From the NCBI GenBank assembly GCA_947095585.1, contig OX352762.1:116652930-116716929 (forward strand): a stretch of DNA of 64,000 bases, given 5' to 3'. The stretch comes from Nephrocerus scutellatus. Its lineage: Eukaryota > Arthropoda > Insecta > Diptera > Pipunculidae. How positions within the stretch are numbered: position 1 is the first letter of the stretch; each line of letters starts with the position of its first letter. Made by a program: the position numbers and the translations under genes. Positions 23,801 through 38,800 of this stretch are shown one piece after another. The notes under the pieces were generated by a model. That model made no database searches. It saw only the letters and a program-made list of their open reading frames with translations, and was not told where the DNA came from.

Positions 23801-26800
23801 ATAATGACTAAAGAAGTTTAATTAATTTTTTTTAACAGAACTTCTTTCTTCTTTTTTTCTAACTCTCGTTTGTTGATTATTTATTTCAATGTTTTTCCAT
23901 TAACTACAAAAAACCACGAGTAACTAATCAATTAATTTATGCCAGCATCTAATTTTGCAAACATTAAATTCTACAAATTCCGAAGAGGTGTCAAATTATG
24001 TTAATTTCTCGTCTAAGCAATAAACGAACTTGTTTTAGAAAAACACGTAAAATAACTACATAATTTATGCAAGACATTATTAAAAAAAACGTCTGCGGAT
24101 ATTGTTGTTGTTGTTAATAAAAATAAAACTTCACTCCATAGAATAACTTTATGGAGAGCTCGAGACAAAACACCAATCAACTATAGGCCACAAATGAAAA
24201 AATCCACACTTGACGACGAACTAAAATTAAGTAATTTTTGCGGATGGTAGCAAAAAACTTTATGTGTGTTATAAAAAATAAAACACAACACCAGCGATTG
24301 CCAGTCAAGGATATCTTCTATGCAAAAGTCCGTCGCTAAGCCTACACAAAAGTGAATACTCTGTCTGCGAGTCTGAGTCTAAAGTGCATCACATTATTTA
24401 TATGAAAGCTACATAACAATGGACGATGGCGCTAAACGACATGCATATGCATAAAAGTATAAGTGACAGGCTTAAGATAATCGGGCATACTTAGCCTTAC
24501 AGTCACAGCGTATACGAAGCCGGCTAATTATCCAATTGTCAGCGTAAATGTGACATTCCGAAACTAATAAGACCTGTTTTCCTGGGGCTCGCCTCGCTCC
24601 AACGAGCATTATTAGATTAAAGTGGCGCAACGAAAGTGAATTCTGGCATTGCCTGATGCTGCCTACGGTCGTCGTACATTAATCCATCATGCGACAAATG
24701 ATGAATGTTGGTGACCGACCAGAGCGAGCAGTGACCGTGGCGAGCATATCAGTCCATCATAGATACAGATACAGAATAATGATGTAGCTTAGTTCTGTCA
24801 GTGTTGGTTGCGCACGCGCCTTTATACTAACAATGGCAACTAGATAAGTCAGATAAAGAAAGGGAGATGCTTACATATGAAGATATGGCGGTATGCGCGG
24901 TGCATCTAGTTAGATGCTAATAATGTATATATGGCAAACTATTTGCGCCATCAAGTTTCAATTATTCTTAAACAAGATGAAGACATCTTCTAGCCAGCGC
25001 GTGCTGGTGCTTATGATGAGTGCGTGGTGGCATGTAATGTCGCTGTCAAGTGTTTTGATTCCTTTATTTAATGAAAGAATGCAATATACGAGTAAACTAT
25101 GTATAAGTACGTTTTTCAAATTCTTCTGGTTTTTAAACGCAGAACAAAATATCGTATACACAGACACAGCAAATCAGGTGATTTCGACGAAGCTGTCAAT
25201 TCACAATTGGTGTTAAAGGATGTAAAAAGATCACCTCAACACCCTGAAATTATGTTTCGAGCTTAAAAAAATATGGCCACTGAATCGTTCCATTCTATAG
25301 ACAGAGTAACTGTTTCTTTATAATTTATCTTAACAAACTATCGCCCCACACAAATGAAAAAAATGTCAAGAAACTTAGAATCACTTGATTGAGGCCACAT
25401 TTTTTCAGATCACGATTTATATACCTCTATAGAAAAATTTGTTTAGGCAGGTGATGGAAAAATGTCTAGAGTTTCCTTTTATAGACTTTAAAGCCGCCTA
25501 TGATAGCATAGCAAGAGTAGAACTTTATAAAGCCATGAGAGAATTCGGCATCCCAAATAAACTGACACGACCAGTTGACCATATAAGTAAAAATATCCGG
25601 ATCACTATCAAGTCCATTCAACATCTATAACGGGCTCCGACAAGTGGATGAACTGGCTTGCGTCCTCTTCAACCTGGCGTTGGAGAAAGTGATCCGAGAC
25701 GGTGAGATGAACAATCGTCTATAAGTCCATTCAGATACTGGCTTACGCAGACGATATTGACATCGTTGGTAGAAACCGAAGAGCTGTACAGGAAGTTTTC
25801 ATCCAGATAGAGCAACCGGCACGAAATCTGGAGCGGCACATAAATGAGAGCAAAACAAAGTACATGGTGGCCACGTCTGCGAGTAGAAGATGCAACATTG
25901 GTCCCTCAATTCAAATAGTGGAGCGCGAATTTGAAGCATAGTGCAATCCTTTAACTATCTCGGGTCAACTGTAGCAGCCGATAACAGCATGGAACCAGAA
26001 ATACGCGCACGGTTGCTTAAAGCCAACAAAGCCTACTATAGTCTGTCAAGACTCTTCAAATCCAGGAACTTAACCATAACATCGAAGCTGCTGATATATA
26101 AGATAATGGTAATACCAGTACTTACATATGACCTCTTAGCCGCGTTCGAGAGAAAAGTCTTACGGAGAATTGTTTGGCCTCGTATGCCGTATGTGAGGCA
26201 GGACGATTCCGGAGACTCTTTAATGATGAGATCTACGAGCGTTACCGCGATGTCGACATCCTGAAGAAAATTAAGCTCGGTAGGCTTCGGTGGGCAGGAC
26301 ACGTAGCTCAGATGAGCGAAGAGGATTCTGCTCGGAAAGCCCTTTGCGGTAGGATTTATGGAATATGACAGCGAGGACGGTCAAGCCTACGCTGGAAGGA
26401 TGATGTAGACCAGGACGCCCAGAGTTTAGGGATGCCAAACTGGATGACATCGGCTTGAAATCGGGACCGGTGGAGAGACTTTTTGCGGGAGGCAAGGACC
26501 GGACCCCGGTTGTAGAGCCAAATATGATGATGATAGAAAATTTGTTACCCGGAAATTTTACTATCTGTGAGTAAGTACACATCATACAAAAACAAGTGTA
26601 ATAAATATTTGCGTCAGTCGATTTAGGGCACTAGAAAAATCGTAAAAAAGGAAGGGAAAAAACAACAACGAGATAGTTTATTTGTCATTTCAAATTCTCT
26701 CAGGGTTTTGTTAAGTTCTACTCTATAGACATTTTTCCATACCTTAACATTGAAGTTATCCTGTCTTAAAAAGAGGAGAAATCTCTTACAATTTTTTACA

Positions 26801-29800
26801 AAAGTTAATACAACCATCTGCTTGAAACAGCCACTAGCATTTAATGTAAATACTGAATTCCATTTAAGTTTTTTTTTTCGCCAACTTCTTTAATGTAATT
26901 TGCACTTAACATCTTTTTAACTTTGAAGTATATCCTCCCATTAAGATTCATTTCACTTGCAGCACCTCACTCACATTGCAAATTGCATTGGATAAAAAGT
27001 TTTTACTAATAATCCCTTTCTGCATATAAATAAGACATTAGGTGCTCATCGCTGTGTCATGTATACGAGTTAGTATCAATGTTAACGCAGAAAGTTTAAA
27101 AGTAAAAATGCTTTAGGTACTCCTAGTTATGTCCTCGCACAATGATTACATTTTAAGTGTACATCAGTTAGTTGTTAGTTAAAAGTTACAAAGAGGGTTT
27201 ATCAGTAAATTGCATAGCCAGTGTCTCTGAAGGACAACCGTGACATTTACTGACATTATGTACTTTTATATTATAACTACCTGACCCGACAGACGTTGTG
27301 CTGTCCAACTTTTAATAACTTTGTTTGTGATCGTTTTGTAAATTTGTGAAGTGCTATTTGAATTGTGGGTCCTCTAGGGGGTATTTTGTTGGTCTTTTGA
27401 GAGCCTCTTGGTGGTCTTTTTGGGTCTTTTGAGGGTCTCATGTGGAGTCTGGTGAGGGTCCTTTGTGGGCCTTTTGAGTGTCTTTTGGGGAGTCTGGTGA
27501 GGGTCCTTTGTGGGCCTTTTGAGGGTATTTTGGGGGTCTTTTAGGGGTCTTTTGGGGATCTTTTGAAGTTTTTTTGTGGGTCCTTTGGGGGTCCTTTGAG
27601 GATCTTTTTGAGTTTTCTAAAGATTCATCGTTCTAATTAGAATGACGCGTTTGGCTACCGCCTCGTGCTTCAAGCTTCTAACTCGTACGATAAACTCCAC
27701 TTTCCTCGCTCTTTATGTAATATACTATATCGCAACAGTAAATTTAAGCTGGATAAATCGAAATGTAAGCACTTTCAAAAATTGCATTATATGGAGGTCA
27801 TTCTCGTTCTGGTTTATCCTCTGTATACAGAATACAGAGATGGCGTTAACAATCCAAGTCCGTCTAAAGACATACTTTCTCATATAAGAAACACAGAAGA
27901 AACAGCGAAAATTTGACCTTGAGTATTTTCTATTGCATTGGGACGTTCGTAGTATTTGTCAGCGAATCATACAACTGCTCAAAAGAAGATGAACGCGAAG
28001 GAAAAAAAAACTTTACGAAAGTTCTTTCTTCTTTAAGAACAGCTGAAGAAGTAATTTCAAAAAGAGGATGATACTGCGCTGAAGGGTTACAGGATAATTT
28101 ATTGTCTGCTGCTTTTAATTTATTGCTTGTAGTATCCCGCTTTTTGAATTGGGGATGTAATTGAATTTTTTAATTCTTCTGTTGTTAAGTTTACATACAG
28201 ATATTCGCAAATTGTATGTCAGTTTTTTAATTAATTTACAACGTAATACCCAAAGTAAGCGAATAGATGTAACTTTTCGAGGGTTGCTTAAATTTTTTAA
28301 AAACTTTTATTTATCTTAACTTGACACCTGTTTGTCTGTTTGTTTCGACTGCTTTAAGGTCCTTTTTACCCAACTTTCGCACGACTACATTGGTTAAATT
28401 TTCGAGCAACTGGGTCTCGTAGTTCATTTTTGAGATTCTCATTAGCTCATTCACAATGACATTCCAACTGTCAGCTCTATAGACAAGGCCAATCGCCAAT
28501 CTGCTTGCTTCACATTTCGCAGCTAGCTTCACGCCACCACCATATAGCGCGATGTCGCCGCCGGTACTTGAGAGAGTCGAATCCTCTATGTGACAGATTT
28601 ACTTTCATACTCGTCAAGTGGCTAGAATATTAAATGATAAAAACATGATGGTATTTCCGCTATAGTTTTGAAGAGGTGTTCTTCAAAGTTAGCCTTGGCA
28701 TCGTCCGAAGGAATTGGAAAACAGCCTTTATCCAGCCTGTTCTAAAAAAGGCGAACCGTTATCTCTTTCCTCGTACCGGCCAATTGCGCTAACTTTCCAA
28801 GGTCATGGAAACGCTGATCAATCGTTAGCTTATGCAATACCTTGAATTACGTGAAATCCTTAGCGACCAGCAGTACGGTTTTCATAGGCAAAGTTCTACA
28901 AGTGATCTGATGGCTTATCTCACTGAAAAGTGAAACCAGTCTATTAACAAATTTGGTGAAAGCAAAGTTGTTGCACTCGATATTTCAAAGACTCTTTTGT
29001 CGAAACTGGAATTGATAAGGCCCTGCTTGATTGGACTAGTAACTACCTTTCTGGCCGTTCAATCCAGGTCGTATTGGACGGTGTCACATCTAATATTCAC
29101 CGCATAAACGCCGGTGTTCTCGAAGGCCCTGTTTTGTCTCCGACACTCTTTCTCATTTTCATTAACGATCTCATATTCGCTACTTCTAATCCAATCCATT
29201 CTTGTCTTATAATGCTAGACTTAACACAGAGTGGGCGTTTGGAAAAAAGAGGAGATGTCAATGAGCTTGTGTTTTGAATACCTGTGGGTCGTAGCGATGT
29301 TGAAAAACCGAGCTTGGCAAAGCGTTCCACATACGTGTTGTACGGCTGAAGAACAAATCTCTAAACTTGAGTGATCTTATCCTTTATCTTCTTCCTATTA
29401 TATTATGCTGTCCAGTTCGGAATTAAACAAGCTCAACATATGTAATTGTTTGAGTTCAACATGTGAGGAGGAGAGACGTTCCTTAAACGTTTAAGCTAAG
29501 AGTGCTGTCACCAGCGAAAGAGTGAATAGAGTTAAAAGTAACAGACAAGATATCAATAAAAAAAGAGAAAAGAGTGTTGGGGACAAAACAGACCCCTGGG
29601 GGACGCCAGCATTTATGCGGTGAATTTCAGATTTAAAACCGTCCAAAACAACTTCGATTGAGCGGTCTAGAGGATAACTTCTCCACTAACTAACTCCAAT
29701 GAAGCATCGACTCCATTAGCAAGCATTTTGGAAAAAAAGAACTTGATGCCAAAATCTGTCAAATGCCTTGGCGATATCAAGTGCAACAACTTTAAGTCTC

Positions 29801-32800
29801 GTATATGATTTTATCGCCAATTTGGGTGTGTCATTATCAATATGTTCGCTTCTGTTTGGCTAACTCTATTTAACAAGAATAATTTTGTCAAAGAATCTAA
29901 AATAGTTTATTACAAAACTGAACGTGATCGTTGTCGGTACAGACAGAATAAAAAAAAAGTAATTTTCCCGCTGACATGCATGGAATATATAATTTCGCCA
30001 TTAGTTTGCTTCATCTTTTCTGCGAATGCAAAAATGATCAATGCATTTTTTATGAATTAATTATGTAGGCCTGTGCGTAAGTGCAGTCTAACATCGAGTT
30101 TTGATTGATATTTAGACAAGTTAGTGGGGACATTTGAGGGGATTTGAAAACATGAATTCCATGTCCTAGTATGGAAAATTGAATAATTCAGAGTACTTCG
30201 TACAGGTATTTAGTAATCGATATACATGCATACTCTTAGACATTAAATTTTATGTACATTTACTCTGTCTCAAGTTATTCTTTAATCAACAAAGTCTCTG
30301 CGGTTTACTTGCACGTTTTTAAGTGTATTGGAGGTTTCTTGTTCATGTATAGCTGTGTATATTTTACTTGGATAAAAGTTGCGATTAGATTAACTTTAAA
30401 AACTAAATGTCATTCTTTCTATATATTTTTTCACCTATATATGTATGTTTGTTCATTATAATAAACCTATCGCTGAAACAACGTTACCAAATTTATCCAA
30501 ATTTATTTTGTAAATTCGCACAATTGATGATTTCTTCTTTGCCTGAGCATGTCATCCGTCAAACTATAGATCGATTGCCCACCAAAAAATCTAAATGAAA
30601 ATAACAAGAATATGTCACCTGCATATTGAAGGGCATATTGCAGCTCTAAACGAAGTAAAGAAAGCCGGATCACTAGCAAGAATATTTAAGACCTATAAGG
30701 GGCTACGACAAGTGGATGCCATTTTGTCCTTTTTTAATTAAAATCTTGAAAATTCCCACGAAACAGAACACTGAAGAGACAAAGTGACAATTAGGATTGG
30801 CCTTCCACTTCAACCTGGCGTTGAAGAAAGTGATGAGAGACTCTTATGTAACGGCAGGAGGAACAATCCTTTATCCAGACTGGCTTACGCAGGCGGTATC
30901 GAAACAATTGGTAGAAACCCAAGAGCTGTACCCGAAGCTTTCATCCATATCGATTTGGCGGAAAGAAATCTGGTGCTGAACATAAAATAAGTATATGGTG
31001 GTCACTATACTGCGAGCAGAAGTTCTAACATTCATCCATCAATTAAGAAATTAAGATAGTGGACCGCGAATTTGAAGTAGTGCAATCATTTAACTATCTC
31101 GGGCAATTGTAGCAGCCGATAACACCGTGGAACCACTAATATCCAGCACGGTAGCTTTAAGCCAGCTTTATTCTGCTGAAAGAACATGTTGATTCGAGTC
31201 AGTAATGGGACGTCGTTCATCAATTCTGGCAGGTGATTCGTCCAAAGTTGCAGGTTCCCGTTTGAATTTAGTCGTTCAAGTAGTTTGTGAGGACCAATGA
31301 AATGATCCCCGATTACTCCGGCCCATACATAGGCAGTAGTCGTAGAGATCGGAACAACTGGTTCGATGCAAGCTAGCGACTAAACGTAAGAATGTTGCGT
31401 ACCGAGCCATGCAACAATCTCATAGAACGCGGGCACGGGAAGATGAATATAAAGAACTCAGAAGATATGAAAAAACCGTTCACCGGCGAAAGAAAGCAGC
31501 CTGGGAGAAGAGCCTCGTCCGTGAACTAGAACAATACAGAGAGCAAGGAGCGCACCAGGCGCGGAAGTTCTACCAAGGAGTCCGCGGTATGACGCAATAT
31601 ACACCGCGTTGCACATACTGCACGCACAAAAAGGGTAATCTGATCACCGATCTTAAAGGCATCTTAGAGCGATGGGAAGAGAACTTTAATGAGTTTCTTA
31701 ATGGCCAGCTAACTGAGGAATTGGAGACTCCCACCAATGACCGAAGAACATACTATGGTGCCGCCACCAAGCATAGACGAAGTTAGCAGAGCGAACAATC
31801 GACTCAAAAATAATAAGGCCCCGGGATAAGATGGGATCACAGCGGAACTGATTACAATAGGAATCCCCACAATACACCAAACAGTTCACGAAATAATAGT
31901 GCAAGTATAGGAGGAGGAGAAGCGATGCCAGAAGACGGCGGAAGAAGGTATCCTGTGCCTATCCTTTAACTATCTCGGGTTAACTGTAGTAGCCAAGAAC
32001 AGCATGGATCCAGAAATAAGCGCACGGTTGCTTAAGGCCAATTAAGTCTGTCAAGACTCTTTAAATCCAGGCACTTAACCATAACATCTAAGCTGATGGT
32101 ATATAAGACAGTACCAGTACTTACATATGGATCCGAGACTTGGGAGCTTAACAAAAAGCTATCTGACATCTTAAGCGCGTTCGAGAGAAAAGTCTTACGG
32201 AGAATTGTTGGCCCCGTATGTGAGGAAGGTCGATTCCGAAGACTCTTTAATGGTAAGATCAACGAGCGTTACCGCGATGCCTACATCGTGAAGAGAATTA
32301 AGCTCGGTAGGCTCCGGTGGGCATGAGCGAAGATGATCCTGTTCCGAAAGTCCTTTGCGGTAGGTTTATAGAACACGACAGCGAGGCCGGCCAAGTCTAC
32401 GCTGGCAGAATGGCGTAGACCAGGACGCTTAGAGTTTAGGGATGGAAAACTGGATGATATCGGCTCAAAATCGGGACCGGTGGAGAGACTTTTTTCGTGA
32501 GGCCAGGACTGGACCCCGGTTATAGAGCCAAATATGATGATGATGATACGTGTATACTTAAATGAATTTACGAAGATGTTACTTTGATAGCATTGGATTA
32601 AATTCAGCGCAATGATGAAGCTTGTGTAGGTTTATCACTTCATCCCTCGTAAACGTTGCTTCATTGCCCTAAGTAGGACATGATTTTTTAAGTGACAGTG
32701 CAAGTGCAAGAAAAAATATGAATTATTCTGTAATGTGTGTAATACAGAACAGCGATTTTGTGAGTAGATATTAGAAAACCACAATCATGATCGTGCGTTC

Positions 32801-35800
32801 ATCGGAAGGATCCTTTGGATAGATGAAGCAACTTTTACGAGGCACAGAGTTTAAGTTTTATTTTGAAAGTTAGTACATACATGGAATCAATTTGGACGAT
32901 TTAACTGACTTATTTATGATGGCGGCAAATAAATCAACAAGTTTTCGTTTCGGAAACAGCCTTAGTTTCCAAATTGAATCTGTGTACTTCCATTGATATT
33001 GAAATTGAAAAGGTATAGACATACGAACGCAACGTGTGCTGTGTGAAAAAAATCGGAAAGTTCTTTGCGGGCAAGATAGCCGGGACAGGTCAACCCTACG
33101 CTGAAAGAATGAAGTAGCTATACCAGAACACGTTGTCAAACTGAATGAGATCGGCTCCAAATTACCACAGGTGGAAAGCATTTTATCGGAAGGCCAACTC
33201 GAATGGCCAACAATTTTGATTGGCACAAAAACCCCTATTCCTAACTGTTATTCAGTGTTAGTATACAATCTATTTAAAGTAACAAATACGAGTAAAGCAA
33301 TAATTAAATTTAGAAAAACAACAAACTGTAAATTCATATGTACATTCAATTACACATTATCTTATATGCATTTGTAATCAGCGCAATGTAATGGCTTTAT
33401 CAAAATGCGATGCAAATTCTTTATTGCCATGCAAAACGCCCCCAGTTCGATTACAGTCTTTACGAATTGCTTGCTTATTCGCTCGTTCTTTTTACACAAA
33501 ATAATTGATTACAAACTTAATTACACAAGTGCAGCAGTCAGTGCCGCGAGCAAATGTTGCATAGCGACGAAGCGATACGATTTTGTGGCCAATGCCACGC
33601 AAGTTTAAACTACATCCATGGCTGTAATCAGGGTTGTCTTCATGACACTTTGAGAGCCGTAGGATATAATAAAAATAAAATGCTTTGAAAACAGAATTTT
33701 TTCAGATATGGATAGATATGGATAGAAAAAAAAAATTTCTTATGGAATAATATTTTTAAACAAAAAGTAGATACACAATGTTAGTATTTAGTTTTTCTGG
33801 CCATTCGGCAATTAGAAAGATATTCCTGAAATGTAAGTCAATACAGAACTAACACAAATTTCTGTGTGACTATTTTAATTATGCAATACTACAGCATAAT
33901 GAATAGAATTAAGGATGTGAATTTAACTAAGCAAAGCACAATACTGTTGATGCTTGGGATAAGTTTCATTTAAACTTTTCTTGTTGTTGTAGTAGCAGCC
34001 CCAGGTCAGTTAAACCTATCGCGGAGTTGACGATTCTTGGTCTTGTGTGGGAAACACTGGAGTTCTTTCGGTGCATAGAACTGATCTTGGTAGAAAGGAT
34101 TTTAACATTTGTGATTTTGTTTAATTGCTTTAATTTAATTAAATGAACGCACACCCGATAATCCCGTCGACACCGCTCCCAACTGAACTCCAGAGTCTCT
34201 GTCATAAATCGCAATCTCTCTTCAAATTCTGATGATGCCAAGTACTGATAGTGATACTGAAAATCATGGAAATAATTAGTGTTGCTGAATGCATAGAAAT
34301 GTGTCATAGATATATATATATATACATGCGAGTATGACCCTATTTCACCACACACTGTGAGACTTATTTGCATTAGCATTCAGCCATAGACATAGTCAAC
34401 AAGTAAAACACAACTTAATACCATGGCGCCTCTAGTTGGAAGCATTTCAATCAAAAGTGTAAACGCTGCCTGATTCATGATTAGTTAGAGAAGATTATCA
34501 TTCAGAAAGCTGTAATAATGATGCAACATTAGCATACACGACTGCACTGTGTCCGTCCGTCTATAGATCAATTGATTGTCCCATATATGTGAAACGATTG
34601 TTTTTTTTTTTTTAAAACTAATTCGCCGACAAAACTCTGCGTATGATCTATAAATTATTTATTTTGGGGCGTATCCACCTGGGGTCAGGTTAAGATATAA
34701 GCAAGATACGGTGCTTGGCAGGAGGTACGTGATTAGAATTTGGTATGAGCGCATATATTCAGCATGTACGAGTGCAATATGTTGTCAGGAAACAACGACA
34801 ATGAGAAGGCGCAAAATTCACACCTCGAAATAAGTTAAATGCGGTTGGTTATTATCATAATATTGATTTTATGCATGCGAGTGTAGTTACTCATATTCTT
34901 TTTACATTTAACAATTGACTGTGCATTTCTATAAATCAATTTAAGATACGCATTTTTAATTAATTTATAGAGATATTAAACAAATTACACGTTGCACAAT
35001 TGAAGAGCGAACGTTCAAGACAGATAGGTTTCAATGCTGTTATTATGTTACGAGCTAATTAATGACAGTCCATTAAATGAAAGGACCATACGATTTCTAT
35101 TGGATATTCACATTACCCGCCAGCTTTTTAATCGAAACTTAGTAATGAAAATATCAAAGAGAAGCTCACAAATTTCAATTCTTTACTGGTCCAATTCAAG
35201 TAACATCTTTTCAATTTGGTTACTTGCCAATAACGAATAATCGCCCAAAGTGGATTTTTGGGCGATTTTTAATTCTTCAAATTTATACTGGTGATAAATT
35301 TAGATGCACATTAAAAGCACTTATTACAACAACACTTGTATTTCACTATATTTCTGCAAGAACTTAACTGGTTGAATTCCTTGAATTACTGAATTACTTC
35401 GGCCAAACGCCTCTATTTATACTCATAGAAAAGTTTTCAGAAACTTCCAATCTTATAGACAGAAATATCGAGAAAAGACCAGTAAATTGTGACAACTTCC
35501 CTTGTTTACAACTAGACATACTCATATGTAATGAGTCATCTTCTAAAAATAAACTGCATGTGCAATCATGTAAGTAATATTAATTATATTCGGCGCGACA
35601 GACCATTGCGGTCCAAGGCCTAGCTTCTCGCAACCATTTGTGTTGAGCATGTATATTTTTGCACACAAATGGAGGGGACCTACAATTGAATGCCGGATTC
35701 GAACGGAAGAACGGAAGAATTGAAGAAGTTATTACTATCGGACGTTTGTCAGACTTTCGCAAGAGGTGGGACACGGTAAAAAATACTTTTTGGTGTTACT

Positions 35801-38800
35801 GGGATTCGAACCACGAACCTCCTGATCAGAAGCCATGATCTTATCCACTGATCCACGGCGCGCCCACAATGTAATCATGTACAAAACCGGTTCGACTACA
35901 TTTTTGACCAGTACATAATGATTTAAACTTATAGTCTGTTATATTTCAAAAATCTAATTAATCTTACAGCTTAAAAGTATGCAATTATATATTTGGACGA
36001 TTTATTTTAGGATTTATATCCCATTATCTGCCCTACTAACAATACCATAGAAGATGATACCATTTTCAACAGAATCCTAAACTGTACTCAGCTTTGCCTT
36101 TAAGTTCCCGACTAGACTAGAGAAAGGATGCGGGAGCATCGGAATTTTTGATGAAATTCTATTCCCCGATTGAGAGATTGAGTCGGTGCTGGAGTATTCT
36201 CAGAAAAGCTTAAAATTTCAAGGTTATACAAGCTACCTTACTTCGCTAGCATCTTTTAGGTGGAGATCCTAGCGAATTGGGAGGCATGCAGAGCTCTATA
36301 TCATAGTACCGCAATAGCGGGGTAATGTTGGCCAATGGCCAATGCAATTAAGGCCATTATTGTAGCAAGCAACAGTTCGAAACTTGTCAGGCAGTCTCAA
36401 GCTTAACTAGCTTCGTTAAGCTAAAGCATCGACTTAACCCTTTTGTTTGGGTTCCGTACAGCGAAATTGACAGTAATCAGAAGGGCGAACAAGGGTGTAA
36501 CATTGGACCCTCGCTAGGGCTGCGAAGACCACCACTCTACCTATATATTGAAAAATTTGGGCCGCTGGAAAAAGTGGGAGTATTTTTACCGCTAACATGG
36601 CCTCTTGTTTATACATAATGTAGGTGAAAATTCTCAGTTTGATGATTAGAAATATAATTAAAAAACAGGGGTTTTTCATTTTAAAGAAAATTCGGGTTTT
36701 TCATAGACTTTCTATGTCCAAGAGAATGAAAACCGGTGTATATTTTAACAATTTTGACTCTCTCTCTCGCTTTGGAAAAGAACAACAACTAAATCCAAAA
36801 ACAATATCCATCAATAAAGAATAGACTGTTTGGTTGATTTGGTCAATTCTTTTTTTCTTTACTTTGGCCATTTGCCATACAGTGGTTTTTTAGGTAGGAC
36901 ACGATTACCATTTGAAACTGCAGAATTTATATGAAACACTCGTAAGCCGGTTTCTTTTGAGACAACATCGATAAAGTCACGGCTCACGACACGATCACCA
37001 TCGCCATTCACCACCAGACCATATGGAAGGAAGCATGTGCTGCATTATTCGTTTTAGAGGCTTGAAGTCATCGTCGTGCTGTGCTGGTTTGGCTGATGTG
37101 CTGCTGTTCGTCATATCAGAAATTCTTAAATTTTCCCACTTCGACTCTCAGCAGTCGGTCGGTCTGATGCTGTGCTGGTCTGTCTCTACATACGTTTTCT
37201 TTTTTGCTCCTCCTTGTGCGAGTACCTATGTCGTGGTCGTCGTCGTCGCCGCCGCCGTCGCCGTCGCCGTCGGCTTGATGTTTCATCGTCCGTCGTATTT
37301 CGTCCACTTTATTATTCGCTTAGTAGTTCCCACCATAATTATCGGACGGTGTTTGTTCACCTACCTATTATGGAATTAAATGGGTTTCTTTGGTCACAGG
37401 TCATTCTTTTCTCAAGAGGTTTTATTTGTTCGTCTTTTGGTTGTTGCTGCAGTTGTTGTTGCTGTTGTTTTTGGTTTTTATCACTTTTGTGGTGTATTTT
37501 GTTATTGCTCTTTCATTCCAGTTGTTCATCTTACGTTACGACATAAAAATGTCTTAAACCAAATTTTAGTCCTTGCATGTGGTAAACATATACATGAGAG
37601 TAGTATATCAGAAGGATTTTAATGTTTGGCAATGAATTGCTTTTCAACGAGAGCGCACTTTCGTATCCGGCTCCGGCAGTGAAGTTACCCGTTGCTATGT
37701 TTTATTTGATTTTTTTACACAGTAACACCACCAAACCTCAACGATGGCACTGCTAATGGGGATGTGCACTGCAGACACTTTGGCACTTCGTCAAGTTGGA
37801 ATACAATATTGGGATGCTCCCCCTCTCTGTATAGGTACCTAATATGAACGCTAAATGGTCATCGTAATTGGTACAGAATCCAACTCAACTTCTCTGAATT
37901 TTTTTGATGAAATTTATGCTGTGTTCGATGCACAGATGTGTTCGGGCACAGGTGTGTTTTGTATTTGATTAATAAAGAAGGAATGAAGAAAAAACGCTTG
38001 TTCAGGTTTGTTCTTTCTCCGTTCGGTCAGACTTCAAATATCTCTGCGTGTGGGTATACCCGTAAGTGCAAATATTTTGTATTCTTTGCTTCTCCTTTTG
38101 CATACAAATTGTGTGTTGTGTTTTTTGTGTACAGTTTTATTTTTTTTTTTGTAATACATACTACATATTTATATTTGCTAATAATCGCAGTGTCAAGATA
38201 CAATTTTATTGCTTTACATTGCTATAAGCTTACTTACACATGTATTTACTTCGGATTTTTTACATTTGTTACTTAATGACAGCTTAAGAAGGCAGAATAA
38301 TTAAGCACCTAGCCTTGACAAGCGATATTGGTACTTATTCAATAGATTTTTGTTAAATTTAACCTCCAAAAAACTACTGTCAAATATTCAGTCAATTGTG
38401 TAAATCATCATATTTGGTGTCTGGTACTGGCCACCCCTGGTCGGAGCCCGTTATAGATATTCAATGGGTAGTGATTGATAGTGATCCGAATATTTTTACT
38501 TGGCTGATAAAATTGGTCATGGTTAACCTAGATAGTGGCGTCAGTTTATTTGGGATGGCGAATTCTCTCATGGCTTTATAAAGTTCTACTCTGGCTATGC
38601 TATCATAGGCGGCTTTGAAGTCTATAAAAAGATTGTGTAGTGAGTTTTAAAACTCTAGACATTTTTCCATCACCTGCCTAAGGCTAAGGCCACGCACTGA
38701 GCGACAAGCGATAGAGCGGCAAAAAGCTGAGCGGCAAGTGGTCATTTACTGAGCGGTAATTCTTGGGTAATTAGTTGAATAATTGTGAAAGTGTCTTCGT

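Noticed and set aside
24914..25216. 100-codon + ORF
   Set aside because: No recognisable family; an antisense ORF of similar length shows that the region is open by chance.
33966..34379. 137-codon - strand ORF
   Set aside because: Includes a TA-repeat-encoded start region and shows no domain, signal or family resemblance.
37023..37622. Overlapping + strand ORFs of 80-124 codons
   Set aside because: Runs of Arg, Ala/Val and Cys come from GTC/GCC and TTG simple repeats read in several frames; no domain.
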